This document shows positions 1 to 6,083 of a DNA stretch of 6,674 nt, piece after piece. This DNA comes from Deltaproteobacteria bacterium. Its GTDB lineage: Bacteria > Myxococcota_A > UBA9160 > SMWR01. Every line of letters begins with the position of its first letter. Position 1 is the stretch's first letter. The notes beneath the pieces are model-generated. The model was given only the letters and a program-made list of their open reading frames with translations. It had not been told where the DNA came from and did not search any database. Made by a program: the position numbers and the translations under genes. Location of the stretch: assembly GCA_029261905.1 (NCBI GenBank), contig JAJDAM010000171.1, positions 1 through 6,674 of the forward strand, written 5' to 3'.

Positions 1-1
1 C

Positions 2-1099
2 GTCGAGGACAGCCTCAAGCTCGGCGCACCCGAGGTGCAGTTGCGAGTCAACACGGAACGGGCGTCGATCCACGGCCTGGCGTTCGACGACATCGCGCGC
101 GCGCTGCGATCTGCCAATGACGGAATCGTTGCCTCCAGCTATCGGGAGCCATCCAGGAACGATGACGCCGACATTCGCGTGATGCTCGCCGAACGCTATC
201 GGGGTGGGATCGGAGATCTGCTCGACATCGAGCTGACGACGAAGGACGGCTACAACGTCAAGTTGCGCGACGTCGCCGAGGTGGAAGTGCAGCGCGGATA
301 TCGCGCCTATCACCGCTACGACGCGAAGCGAACCGTCAGCGTGTTCGCGCAAGTCGACGGCGAGTTGGCGACTTCGATCTCGGTCAACCAGCAGCTTCAG
401 GCTCACTTCGCAGATCTGGCAGAGCGATTTCCGCAACTCGAAGTTCGCTACGGGGGCGAGTTCTCCGAATCGACGGAAGCGTTCTCGGATTTGTTTGCAG
501 TGTTCCCCGCCGCGATGGTCGCGATCTACATGATTCTCGCGGCCCTGTTTCGCAGCTATCTGCAACCGCTCGTCGTCATTGCAGCGGTGCCGTTCGGTTT
601 CGCCGGCATCGTCGCCGGGGTCGCCGTCTTCGACTACAGCATCACGTTCTTCTTGATGTACGCGGCGGTGGGGCTGACCGGTGTCGTCGTGAACGACTCA
701 CTGGTCATGGTCGATTTCATCAATCGAGCGCGGGCCAGCGGGCTGGGGTTGGAGGAAGCCGTCCGGCAGTCCGGCGTTCGGCGTTTCCGACCCATCCTGC
801 TCACGACCTTGACGACTGTTTGCGCATTGCTGCCGATGGCCTTTGGAATGCAAGGCGCGTCGAAATCGTATGGTCCGTTTGCGGCCGCGATCTCTTTTGG
901 GCTGATCATCGCGATGATCGGAACGCTGTTCGCGGTCCCCCTGGTGTACACCGCGCTGGCGCAGCTGCGTGAACGCGCGATCGGTTGGAGGCGTGCACTC
1001 TCGACTCAGCCCGCAACTCAGCCCGCAACTCAGCCCGCAACTCAGCCCACAACCCAGCCCGCAACCCAGCCCACGTTGGCCGACGAAGGCGCGGACTGA
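2..1099 (+). CDS. RND-family efflux permease, C-terminal part (partial)
   Basis: Last 365 residues of an AcrB/HAE-type proton-driven inner-membrane pump subunit. The reading frame is open to the left edge, so the GTG at 35 is an internal codon, not the start. Fragment residues 1 to about 160 are the second periplasmic porter/docking region (PEVQLRVNTERA near the left edge, then a RDVAEVEVQRGYRAYHRYD strand typical of the family). Five hydrophobic segments follow, corresponding to TM8 to TM12: about 166-186, 191-211, 215-240 (with VVNDSLVMVDF), 263-283 (FRPILLTTLTT) and 292-320. RND pumps normally exceed 1000 residues, so about two thirds lies upstream, where an adaptor gene may also sit. The cytoplasmic tail is odd: six TQPA/TQPT units at residues 335-358, then an acidic end. 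The stop is 18 bp from the stop of the convergent isomerase gene. Family call is firm; substrate is unknown. Confidence 0.93.
   Translation, partial: VEDSLKLGAPEVQLRVNTERASIHGLAFDDIARALRSANDGIVASSYREPSRNDDADIRVMLAERYRGGIGDLLDIELTTKDGYNVKLRDVAEVEVQRGYRAYHRYDAKRTVSVFAQVDGELATSISVNQQLQAHFADLAERFPQLEVRYGGEFSESTEAFSDLFAVFPAAMVAIYMILAALFRSYLQPLVVIAAVPFGFAGIVAGVAVFDYSITFFLMYAAVGLTGVVVNDSLVMVDFINRARASGLGLEEAVRQSGVRRFRPILLTTLTTVCALLPMAFGMQGASKSYGPFAAAISFGLIIAMIGTLFAVPLVYTALAQLRERAIGWRRALSTQPATQPATQPATQPTTQPATQPTLADEGAD
1004..1075 (+). repeat. Six-copy 12-bp tandem repeat coding TQPA/TQPT
   Basis: Six consecutive 12-bp units of ACTCAGCCCGCA inside the 3' end of the RND gene. Units 1 to 3 are identical. 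Units 4 to 6 carry one to three substitutions each (T to C in the second codon base region, G to A before the last CA, and a final A to G). Because 12 is a multiple of three, gain or loss of a unit would lengthen or shorten the protein tail without a frameshift. The near-identity at DNA level, beyond what the amino acids require, points to recent expansion by slippage rather than selection on codons alone. Confidence 0.95.
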
Positions 1100-1117
1100 A
1101 TACCTAGCGCGGGGTTC

Positions 1118-2002
1118 TCAGAAAACGTCGCCCGACGAGCTGCGCTTGATCGGGGGCAGGTCGACGAAATCCCCTTCGCGCTTTTGGGCATTGGCGGTCA
1201 TGGCCTCGACCATTTCTTCCGGCTGCAACATGCTGGCGTTCCAGATGCCGATGTAGTCGAGACCGTCGGCCGTCGAGTGGTCGCGCGCGTAGTTGATCAT
1301 GCGCTTGCATCCATACACGGCGAGCGGTGCCTTGGTCGCGATTTCGCGAGCGATGTCGAGGACCTCGGAGACCATGGTCGGCTGGTCGGGGAAGACCCGA
1401 TTGACCAGCCCGACCGCCTGCGCCTCGGTCGCGGACATGCGGCGGCCGGTGTATGCGAGCTCTCTGACGATGCCTTCGGGAATCAACTTCACGAGTCGAG
1501 GGAAGGTCCCGACATCTGCGGTCATGCCGATATTGATCTCGAAGATCGTGAGAAACGCGTCTTCGGTCGCATAACGCATGTCGCACGCAGTCGCGAGATC
1601 GACGCCACCGCCGATGCAGCCGCCCTGGATCGCAGCCAACACCGGAACCCGGCACTGCTCGAGGCACGTGAACGCTTGCTGCATGCGCCTCACGTTGTCG
1701 TAGAAACTGGCTCCCCGGGTTCGCCTGGCCCGGCGCTGCTGGTCTCGATCGGCTTCGTTCGTGTTGCCCGCATCGCCCGATCCGGACGGGCTGAATGCCT
1801 TGATGTCGAGCCCGGAGCTGAAGTGCGGACCGGTCGACGAGATCACGATGGCGCGCGCCTTCGAGCCGTCATCGATGTCTCGAACGATGGCCGGAAGTTC
1901 GTCCCAGAATTCGGGCGACATACTGTTCCGCTTCTCGGGCCGGTTCAACACGATATGCGCGACCTTCTGATCGATGCTGACGTCGAAGCAGTGATATCCC
2001 AT
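1118..2002 (-). CDS. Crotonase-fold enzyme, likely delta(3,5)-delta(2,4)-dienoyl-CoA isomerase (ECH1-like)
   Basis: 294-residue soluble enzyme of the enoyl-CoA hydratase/isomerase superfamily. The pattern LNRPEKRNSM (19-28), the oxyanion-loop stretch FSSGLDIKAF (61-70) and QGGCIGGGVDL (126-136) are crotonase hallmarks. Asp135, Glu155 and Asp163 (in GGGVD, IFEINIG and TADVGT) match in context and spacing (20 and 8 residues) the Asp176, Glu196 and Asp204 catalytic residues of rat ECH1 as I recall them. This argues for isomerisation of 3,5-dienoyl-CoA to 2,4-dienoyl-CoA in beta-oxidation of odd-position unsaturated acyl chains, rather than simple hydration. Residues 71-99 form a polar, Arg/Asp-rich insertion, about ten residues longer than in rat ECH1 by my alignment. 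The ATG at 2002 is chosen because AAGGGAG lies 6 bases upstream and the family homology begins there; the frame stays open to about 2518 but that part is antisense to the ABC gene. A general enoyl-CoA hydratase is the main alternative. Confidence 0.9.
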   Translation of the reverse strand: MGYHCFDVSIDQKVAHIVLNRPEKRNSMSPEFWDELPAIVRDIDDGSKARAIVISSTGPHFSSGLDIKAFSPSGSGDAGNTNEADRDQQRRARRTRGASFYDNVRRMQQAFTCLEQCRVPVLAAIQGGCIGGGVDLATACDMRYATEDAFLTIFEINIGMTADVGTFPRLVKLIPEGIVRELAYTGRRMSATEAQAVGLVNRVFPDQPTMVSEVLDIAREIATKAPLAVYGCKRMINYARDHSTADGLDYIGIWNASMLQPEEMVEAMTANAQKREGDFVDLPPIKRSSSGDVF

Positions 2003-2008
2003 CTGTGA

Positions 2009-2015
2009 CTCCCTT
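2009..2015 (-). promoter_or_regulatory. Ribosome binding site of the ECH1-like gene
   Basis: On the minus strand the sequence reads AAGGGAG followed by the 6-base spacer TCACAG and then ATG. This decides the start at 2002 over upstream in-frame starts, which would add a low-complexity, non-homologous extension. Confidence 0.75.
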
Positions 2016-2135
2016 CGATGTGTGTGGCGATTGGGACGCAGAATATGGCGCGCTTTGGTCGATCCGTCTCGCCTGATCGCGACTCGGGATGTGGTACGGG
2101 CCCAGAGCAGCGTTCCCGGCGGCTCTTCGATTCGC

Positions 2136-2168
2136 TTGTATGTATTTAACCCATATGTTAAAGATAAA
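2136..2168. promoter_or_regulatory. AT-rich divergent promoter candidate
   Basis: This is the only clearly AT-rich stretch in the 267-bp gap between the divergent isomerase and ABC genes. On the plus strand TTGTAT (2136-2141) could serve as a -35 box with TAAAGA (2159-2164) 17 bases on, or GATAAA (2163-2168) at longer spacing; both -10 matches are poor. On the minus strand the same island offers only weak boxes. The location about 100 bp before the ABC start and about 135 bp before the isomerase start fits a shared promoter region. The call rests on base composition and position more than on consensus boxes. Confidence 0.3.
2145..2162. promoter_or_regulatory. Perfect inverted repeat TTTAAC-N6-GTTAAA, candidate operator
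   Basis: Six-base arms TTTAAC (2145-2150) and GTTAAA (2157-2162) flank the spacer CCATAT. The 18-bp element sits in the AT-rich island and overlaps the putative promoter boxes, where a dimeric repressor (for example of the TetR or GntR type) could control one or both divergent genes. No regulator gene is present in the window. The repeat is seen directly; its role is inferred. Confidence 0.4.
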
Positions 2169-2210
2169 TCACCTGGTCGAGCCGTGGCGACTAGGGCATA
2201 AGAGAGCAAG

Positions 2211-2260
2211 GCAGGTAGCAGCAGGTAGTGGCCGGTAGTGGCAGGTAGTAGGGAGTAGAG
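2211..2260 (+). repeat. 10-bp direct repeats in the ABC leader (consensus GCAGGTAGTG)
   Basis: Four adjacent 10-bp units (2211-2250) differ from GCAGGTAGTG at two, zero, one and one positions; a fifth, degenerate unit (2251-2260) matches at six of ten and runs into the ribosome binding site. The array lies between the candidate promoter and the GTG start of the first ABC gene, so it would be in the 5' leader. It also supplies an in-frame TAG at 2249-2251 that limits how far upstream the coding region can reach. Confidence 0.8.
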
Positions 2261-2263
2261 GAG
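2259..2263 (+). promoter_or_regulatory. Ribosome binding site of the first ABC gene
   Basis: AGGAG is followed by 6 bases and then GTG at 2270. The in-frame ATG at 2279 would have a spacer of about 15 bases, so the GTG is the better start. An in-frame TAG at 2249-2251 excludes anything earlier. Confidence 0.7.
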
Positions 2264-2269
2264 AGCCGG

Positions 2270-4075
2270 GTGCCTGGGATGATCGAGCGCTTGCGCGCGC
2301 GCGACGAGTGGAAATTCCTGGGCATCTTGCCGCAGGCCGACCGCACGCTGGCAATCGGGTGGTGGACGGTCCTCATCGTTCGTGGCGTGCTGCCCGCTCT
2401 GCTCGCAATTGCGATGGGTGTACTGGTAGCGGCCGTGCAGCGTGAGGAAGGCCTGCTGGGGCCGCTGACGATGGTCGGAGTCGTCTTCGTACTGCTTCAG
2501 GTACTCGGACCCGCACACGTCGCAATCGGTACGAACCTGGGAAGCCGCACGTCATCGTGGCTCTACGACCGCCTGGCGCGCACTTGTGTCGAACCGCCCG
2601 GGATGGGGCACCTGGAAAACCCCGAACTCACCGGCGACCTCACGATGGCGCGCGACTTCGATCTCGGCATCACGGGGCCACCGATCTCCGTATCGATGGA
2701 CTTCATCGCCTCGGGGCTGGTCGAAATGGTGGCGGGCCTCGCTTCGGCCGCGGTTCTCGCCGCATACGCGTGGTGGGCACCGCTGGTTCTGGCGGGTGCG
2801 TGGCTCGCGACTCATTGGCTGCTGAGAGAGAGCGGAGTCTATCGCGATCGCAACACCGAAGAGGTTCGAGAAGCCCAGCGGCATGCCGACTATGCGTTTC
2901 GTCTGGCGGTCGACCCGCCGGGCGCCAAGGAGCTGCGGCTGTTCGGTTTGGGAAACTGGACCGTCGAGCGCTTTCGCGAGCAGCGCCGCAAGCTGTTCGA
3001 GTTGCGCTGGGAGGCGACACGACTTCGCGAGCAGCCGGTGTTCTGGAGCCTGTTGATCGTGACTGCAGCCAACGGGCTCGTCTTCTATTCGATGGCCGCG
3101 GCAGCGGCCGACGGCCTGCTCGAACTCGGGCGCATGGTCACGTTTGCAACGGCAGCCGTCAGCACGAGCATGATTGCATTCGGCGGTCTCTCCTGGGCGC
3201 TCGACGGTGCGTCTGCGCCGGCCGGAGCGGTCCTGCGGCTGCAAGAAGCCATGAACCAGGGCGGGGCGCTGGAACGCGGAACACGAAGTGCGGAGCGAAT
3301 GCCCGCCAGCGAGATCCGTTTTCGCAATGTGAGTTTCGCCTATCCCACCACCGGGGAGCCCGTGCTGGAGGGTTTGGATTTGACGATCCCCGCCGGAACC
3401 TCGTTGGCGATCGTCGGTCAGAACGGTGCCGGCAAGACGACTCTCGCGAAGCTGCTGTGCCGCCTCTACGATCCGCAGACCGGAACGATCGAGGTCGACG
3501 GTATCCCTCTCTGTGATCTCGATCTCGATGGCTGGCGCAGCCGAGTCACCGCAGTGTTTCAGGACTTCGTCAAATTCGAACTGTCACTGCGCGAAAACGT
3601 CGCGCCGTTGGGTGCACCGGATGACGTGATCTTTGCGGCACTCGAAAAAGCGGGTGCACGAGGGCTCGCCGATCTGGACACGATTCTTTCGCGGGGCTAC
3701 GCGGGAGGTACCGACCTCTCGGGCGGGCAATGGCAGCGTGTCGCGCTGGCGCGAGCGATGTGCGCCGTGCAGCAAGGTGCGGGGCTCGTGTTGCTCGACG
3801 AACCGACCGCCCAGCTCGATGTTCGCGGCGAAGCCGAGATTTTCGAGCGCGTCCTCGCAGAGACGAGGCGCGCCACGACGATCTTGATCTCGCATCGCTT
3901 CTCGACCGTGCGCCAGGCCGATCGCATCTGTGTGCTCGAGCACGGCAAGGTGATCGAACTCGGGAGCCACGATGAACTCATGGCGGCCGGTGGCCGCTAC
4001 CGGACGATGTTCGATCTGCAGGCGTCGCGATTCGGTGAAGACGAGGAAGAGGAGGAGCTCGATGTCCTCGAGTAA
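2270..4075 (+). CDS. ABC exporter half-transporter, subunit 1 (membrane domain fused to ATPase)
   Basis: 601 residues, inner membrane, type IV (exporter) fold. About six membrane segments: 28-57, 62-86, 140-163, 165-184, 257-280 and 284-310. The loop before segment 5 has GAKELRLFGL (218-227), an element common in exporters of the peptide/lantibiotic-like branch. ATPase domain from about 345: A-loop Tyr358, Walker A GQNGAGKTT (383-391, Lys389), Q-loop Gln431, canonical signature LSGGQ (483-487) followed by WQ, Walker B with Asp510 and catalytic Glu511, D-loop Asp517, switch His542. All ATP-hydrolysis residues are intact. There is no C39 peptidase domain. The very acidic tail (EDEEEEELD) is encoded by the purine-rich DNA that is also the ribosome binding site of the next gene. 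The pairing with subunit 2 suggests a heterodimer. Substrate could be a lipid, peptide or drug; the sequence does not say. Confidence 0.94.
   Translation: MPGMIERLRARDEWKFLGILPQADRTLAIGWWTVLIVRGVLPALLAIAMGVLVAAVQREEGLLGPLTMVGVVFVLLQVLGPAHVAIGTNLGSRTSSWLYDRLARTCVEPPGMGHLENPELTGDLTMARDFDLGITGPPISVSMDFIASGLVEMVAGLASAAVLAAYAWWAPLVLAGAWLATHWLLRESGVYRDRNTEEVREAQRHADYAFRLAVDPPGAKELRLFGLGNWTVERFREQRRKLFELRWEATRLREQPVFWSLLIVTAANGLVFYSMAAAAADGLLELGRMVTFATAAVSTSMIAFGGLSWALDGASAPAGAVLRLQEAMNQGGALERGTRSAERMPASEIRFRNVSFAYPTTGEPVLEGLDLTIPAGTSLAIVGQNGAGKTTLAKLLCRLYDPQTGTIEVDGIPLCDLDLDGWRSRVTAVFQDFVKFELSLRENVAPLGAPDDVIFAALEKAGARGLADLDTILSRGYAGGTDLSGGQWQRVALARAMCAVQQGAGLVLLDEPTAQLDVRGEAEIFERVLAETRRATTILISHRFSTVRQADRICVLEHGKVIELGSHDELMAAGGRYRTMFDLQASRFGEDEEEEELDVLE
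4050..4055 (+). promoter_or_regulatory. Strong ribosome binding site of the second ABC gene
   Basis: AGGAGG with a 6-base spacer to ATG at 4062, embedded in the Glu-rich 3' end of the upstream gene. It decides the start: the more upstream in-frame ATG at 3972 lies inside the ATPase domain of subunit 1 and has no such site. Confidence 0.85.
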
Positions 4076-5897
4076 CGCGTCGAATCCGTCGTCAGCGGAC
4101 TTGAAGTCGAATGCCGATCTTCCCAATGCGCTGCCCGCGATGTGGCGCGCGTTGGCGCGCGGCTATCAGGCGGAACCGGGGCTGTTGGTCGTCGCCTTCA
4201 GTCTGTCGTTGGTGGCAGCCATTCCCGACGCGCTGTTGGCGTTGTGGCTGAAATTTCTGGCGGACGGATTGCTCGAGGGAAACCGCTCGCTGGTCATCGG
4301 ATCGTCGCTGGGTCTCGGAGCATCGGCCACTTTGACGTGGGCGCTGCGTGTGGTGAGCGACCGGACACAGCGCCGTTTTCGCGATCGGGTGACGATCGCA
4401 CTCGAATCGCACGTGGCGGAGCTGCAGGCGACGGTCGCGACGATTGCGCACCACGAGCGTCCCGAACTGCTCGATCGTCTTGCGGTGTTGCGCGACCAGG
4501 TCTTCGTGCTGGACCACATGTACATGTCGCTGTTTTCGACCGCGGGTTGGATCTTCCGGCTGACCGTCACGATTGCGTTGCTCGTCTCGGTCCATCCGGC
4601 CCTGGTGTTCCTGGCCGCATTCGCACTGCCGACCTTGATCACGTCGACCTGGCGGCCGGGCGTCGAGCGAGCCGCAGAAGAGCGCGGCGCACCCTCGCAG
4701 CGGCTGGCACGGCATCTGTTCGATATCGCGACGACTGCGGTTCCAGGCAAGGAGGTTCGCGTCGCGCAGATCGGCGATCACCTCGTCGACGAGAGGCAGG
4801 CGGCCTGGGAGCGTTGGTATGCAGGTGTTTCCGCCGCGCGCTGGACCAGCGCGGTCTGGCACACGGTCGGTTGGGCGGTTTATGGCGCCGCGTTCGTGGG
4901 GGCGGTGGTATTCGTCGCATACGGAATCCGCGCGACCCCGGGCGAAGTGTTGCTGGTGCTCGCGGCCGGTTCGCGCCTGTCTGCCTATCTCGGGGCGACG
5001 GTCGGTGAGATCGGCTACCTGCGCGGAATCTGGATGGATGGTTCGAAGCGGATGGCGTGGCTGGAGGACTACGCCCAGGCACTGGTCGAAAACACCAACG
5101 CCCCGGTTCCCAATCGACTGGAAGAGGGAATCCGATTCGAGAACGTCTCGTTCCAATATCCGGGCACTGACAAAACCGTGCTCGACGGTGTGAATCTGGA
5201 TTTGAAAGCGGGATCGATCGTCGCAGTCGTCGGAGAAAACGGAGCCGGGAAGAGCACGCTGGTCAAGCTATTGAGCCGGATGTACGAGCCGACGGGTGGA
5301 CGCATCCTGATCGACGGAGCCGACCTCGCGGGTATGCGCGCAGACGCGTGGCGCAAACGGTTGGCTGGCGCGTTTCAGGATTTCTTCCGTTTCGAGTTCT
5401 TCGCCCGACAGACGGTCGGTGTCGGCGACGTACCCCGGATCGATGACGTGCCGGCCGTCGACACCGCAGTCGAACGCGCAGGAGCGGGTGACCTGGTGGA
5501 CGGCTTACTCTCGGGGCTCGAGACCCAACTCGGCCCGACCTGGCCGGGTGGCGTCGAGGTGAGTTTCGGCCAGTGGCAAAAGCTCTCGCTGGCGCGCGGC
5601 TTCATGCGCGACAACCCACTGCTGCTCGTACTCGACGAGCCGACCGCGGCACTGGATGCCGAGACGGAACATGCCCTGTTCGAGCGCTACGCGTCCGCGG
5701 CCCGCCGGGACGGCGATTCGCCGAACGGGCGCATCACACTGCTGGTTTCGCATCGGTTCAGCACCGTCCGGATGGCCGATCGGATCGTCGTGCTCGATGG
5801 GGCGCGCGTGGTCGAGGCCGGCTCGCACGCGGAGCTGATGGCCAACCGGGGCCAGTATTCGGAGCTCTACGAGATTCAAGCGGCCGCCTATCGGTGA
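4062..5897 (+). CDS. ABC exporter half-transporter, subunit 2 (membrane domain fused to ATPase, variant signature)
   Basis: 611 residues from the ATG at 4062, which overlaps the end of subunit 1 by 14 bp in another frame, implying coupled translation. A Ser/Asn-rich soluble N-terminus (1-25) precedes about six membrane segments: 39-67, 77-98, 155-175, 178-194, 262-288 and 294-312. PGKEVRVAQIG (228-238) is the counterpart of the KELR loop in subunit 1. ATPase domain from about 355: A-loop Tyr366, Walker A GENGAGKST (391-399, Lys397), Q-loop Gln439, Walker B with Asp525 and Glu526, D-loop Asp532, switch His564. The signature is VSFGQ (500-504) instead of LSGGQ: Phe replaces the first Gly. Other catalytic residues are intact, so subunit 2 can hydrolyse ATP where its Walker motifs meet the LSGGQ of subunit 1, while the opposite site is probably altered. 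Partner of subunit 1 in the inner membrane. Confidence 0.94.
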   Translation: MSSSNASNPSSADLKSNADLPNALPAMWRALARGYQAEPGLLVVAFSLSLVAAIPDALLALWLKFLADGLLEGNRSLVIGSSLGLGASATLTWALRVVSDRTQRRFRDRVTIALESHVAELQATVATIAHHERPELLDRLAVLRDQVFVLDHMYMSLFSTAGWIFRLTVTIALLVSVHPALVFLAAFALPTLITSTWRPGVERAAEERGAPSQRLARHLFDIATTAVPGKEVRVAQIGDHLVDERQAAWERWYAGVSAARWTSAVWHTVGWAVYGAAFVGAVVFVAYGIRATPGEVLLVLAAGSRLSAYLGATVGEIGYLRGIWMDGSKRMAWLEDYAQALVENTNAPVPNRLEEGIRFENVSFQYPGTDKTVLDGVNLDLKAGSIVAVVGENGAGKSTLVKLLSRMYEPTGGRILIDGADLAGMRADAWRKRLAGAFQDFFRFEFFARQTVGVGDVPRIDDVPAVDTAVERAGAGDLVDGLLSGLETQLGPTWPGGVEVSFGQWQKLSLARGFMRDNPLLLVLDEPTAALDAETEHALFERYASAARRDGDSPNGRITLLVSHRFSTVRMADRIVVLDGARVVEAGSHAELMANRGQYSELYEIQAAAYR

Positions 5898-5948
5898 TCT
5901 GCTCGCGCTGTTTCGAATCCACGCGGGTGCGTGTCTGTGCAAGCGACG

Positions 5949-5970
5949 AAGGCGCCTGGCCTTGTTTTTT
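5949..5970 (+). terminator. Terminator-like hairpin with T-tract after the ABC operon
   Basis: AAGGC (5949-5953) and GCCTT (5959-5963) form a perfect 5-bp stem with a 5-base loop, followed after one G by six T residues (5965-5970). It lies 51 bp after the stop of the second ABC gene, as expected for intrinsic termination. The stem is short, so termination may be partial. Confidence 0.5.
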
Positions 5971-5974
5971 GGTC

Positions 5975-5996
5975 CGCCCATCTCGGCTTCTGGGCG
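5975..5996. repeat. Inverted repeat CGCCCA-N10-TGGGCG
   Basis: Perfect 6-bp GC-rich arms (5975-5980 and 5991-5996) separated by ten bases, directly after the T-tract. It could be a second RNA hairpin or a protein site just upstream of the next promoter. It lacks a following T-run, so I do not call it a terminator. Confidence 0.45.
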
Positions 5997-6001
5997 TTCG
6001 G

Positions 6002-6031
6002 TTCCCACCAAAGCCCGGCACTCGGTACAAT
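6002..6031 (+). promoter_or_regulatory. Sigma-70-like promoter candidate for the Rieske gene
   Basis: TACAAT (6026-6031) matches the -10 consensus at five of six bases, and TTCCCA (6002-6007) matches the -35 consensus at four of six, with an 18-base spacer. Transcription would start near 6038, giving a leader of about 45 bases that contains the inverted repeat at 6052-6066. This is the best promoter match in the window. Confidence 0.45.
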
Positions 6032-6051
6032 CTGTCGGATTTTTGAGTCCG

Positions 6052-6066
6052 TTCACTCCAAGTGAA
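6052..6066. promoter_or_regulatory. Perfect inverted repeat TTCACT-N3-AGTGAA, candidate operator
   Basis: Six-base arms with the 3-base spacer CCA, 20 bp after the -10 box and 17 bp before the Rieske start codon. The position just downstream of the likely transcription start suits a repressor that blocks elongation or initiation. No cognate regulator is in view. As RNA it could also form a small hairpin before the ribosome binding region (GGGGAA at 6071-6076, 7 bases before the start). Confidence 0.45.
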
Positions 6067-6083
6067 TCGCGGGGAATTTGCCG

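Noticed and set aside
1100..1117. Possible bidirectional terminator between the convergent RND and isomerase genes
   Set aside because: The 18-bp gap contains no stem with a T-tract in either direction.
1184..2008. Long plus-strand open frame opposite the isomerase gene
   Set aside because: Its product is Arg/Asp/His-rich with no recognisable domain; it is the usual antisense shadow of a high-GC gene with a clear crotonase product on the other strand.
2104..2126. AGAGC/GCTCT inverted repeat in the divergent region
   Set aside because: Only 5-bp arms with a 13-base loop and no T-tract or promoter context; expected by chance in a sequence this size.
2003..2518. Upstream in-frame extension of the isomerase reading frame on the minus strand
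   Set aside because: It has no family similarity, runs antisense to the ABC gene and through the 10-bp repeats, and a good ribosome binding site places the start at 2002.
4092..5156. 354-codon minus-strand open frame opposite the second ABC gene
   Set aside because: Composition is typical of antisense frames (Arg, Gln, His, Asp rich, no hydrophobic core), whereas the plus strand encodes a complete ABC half-transporter.
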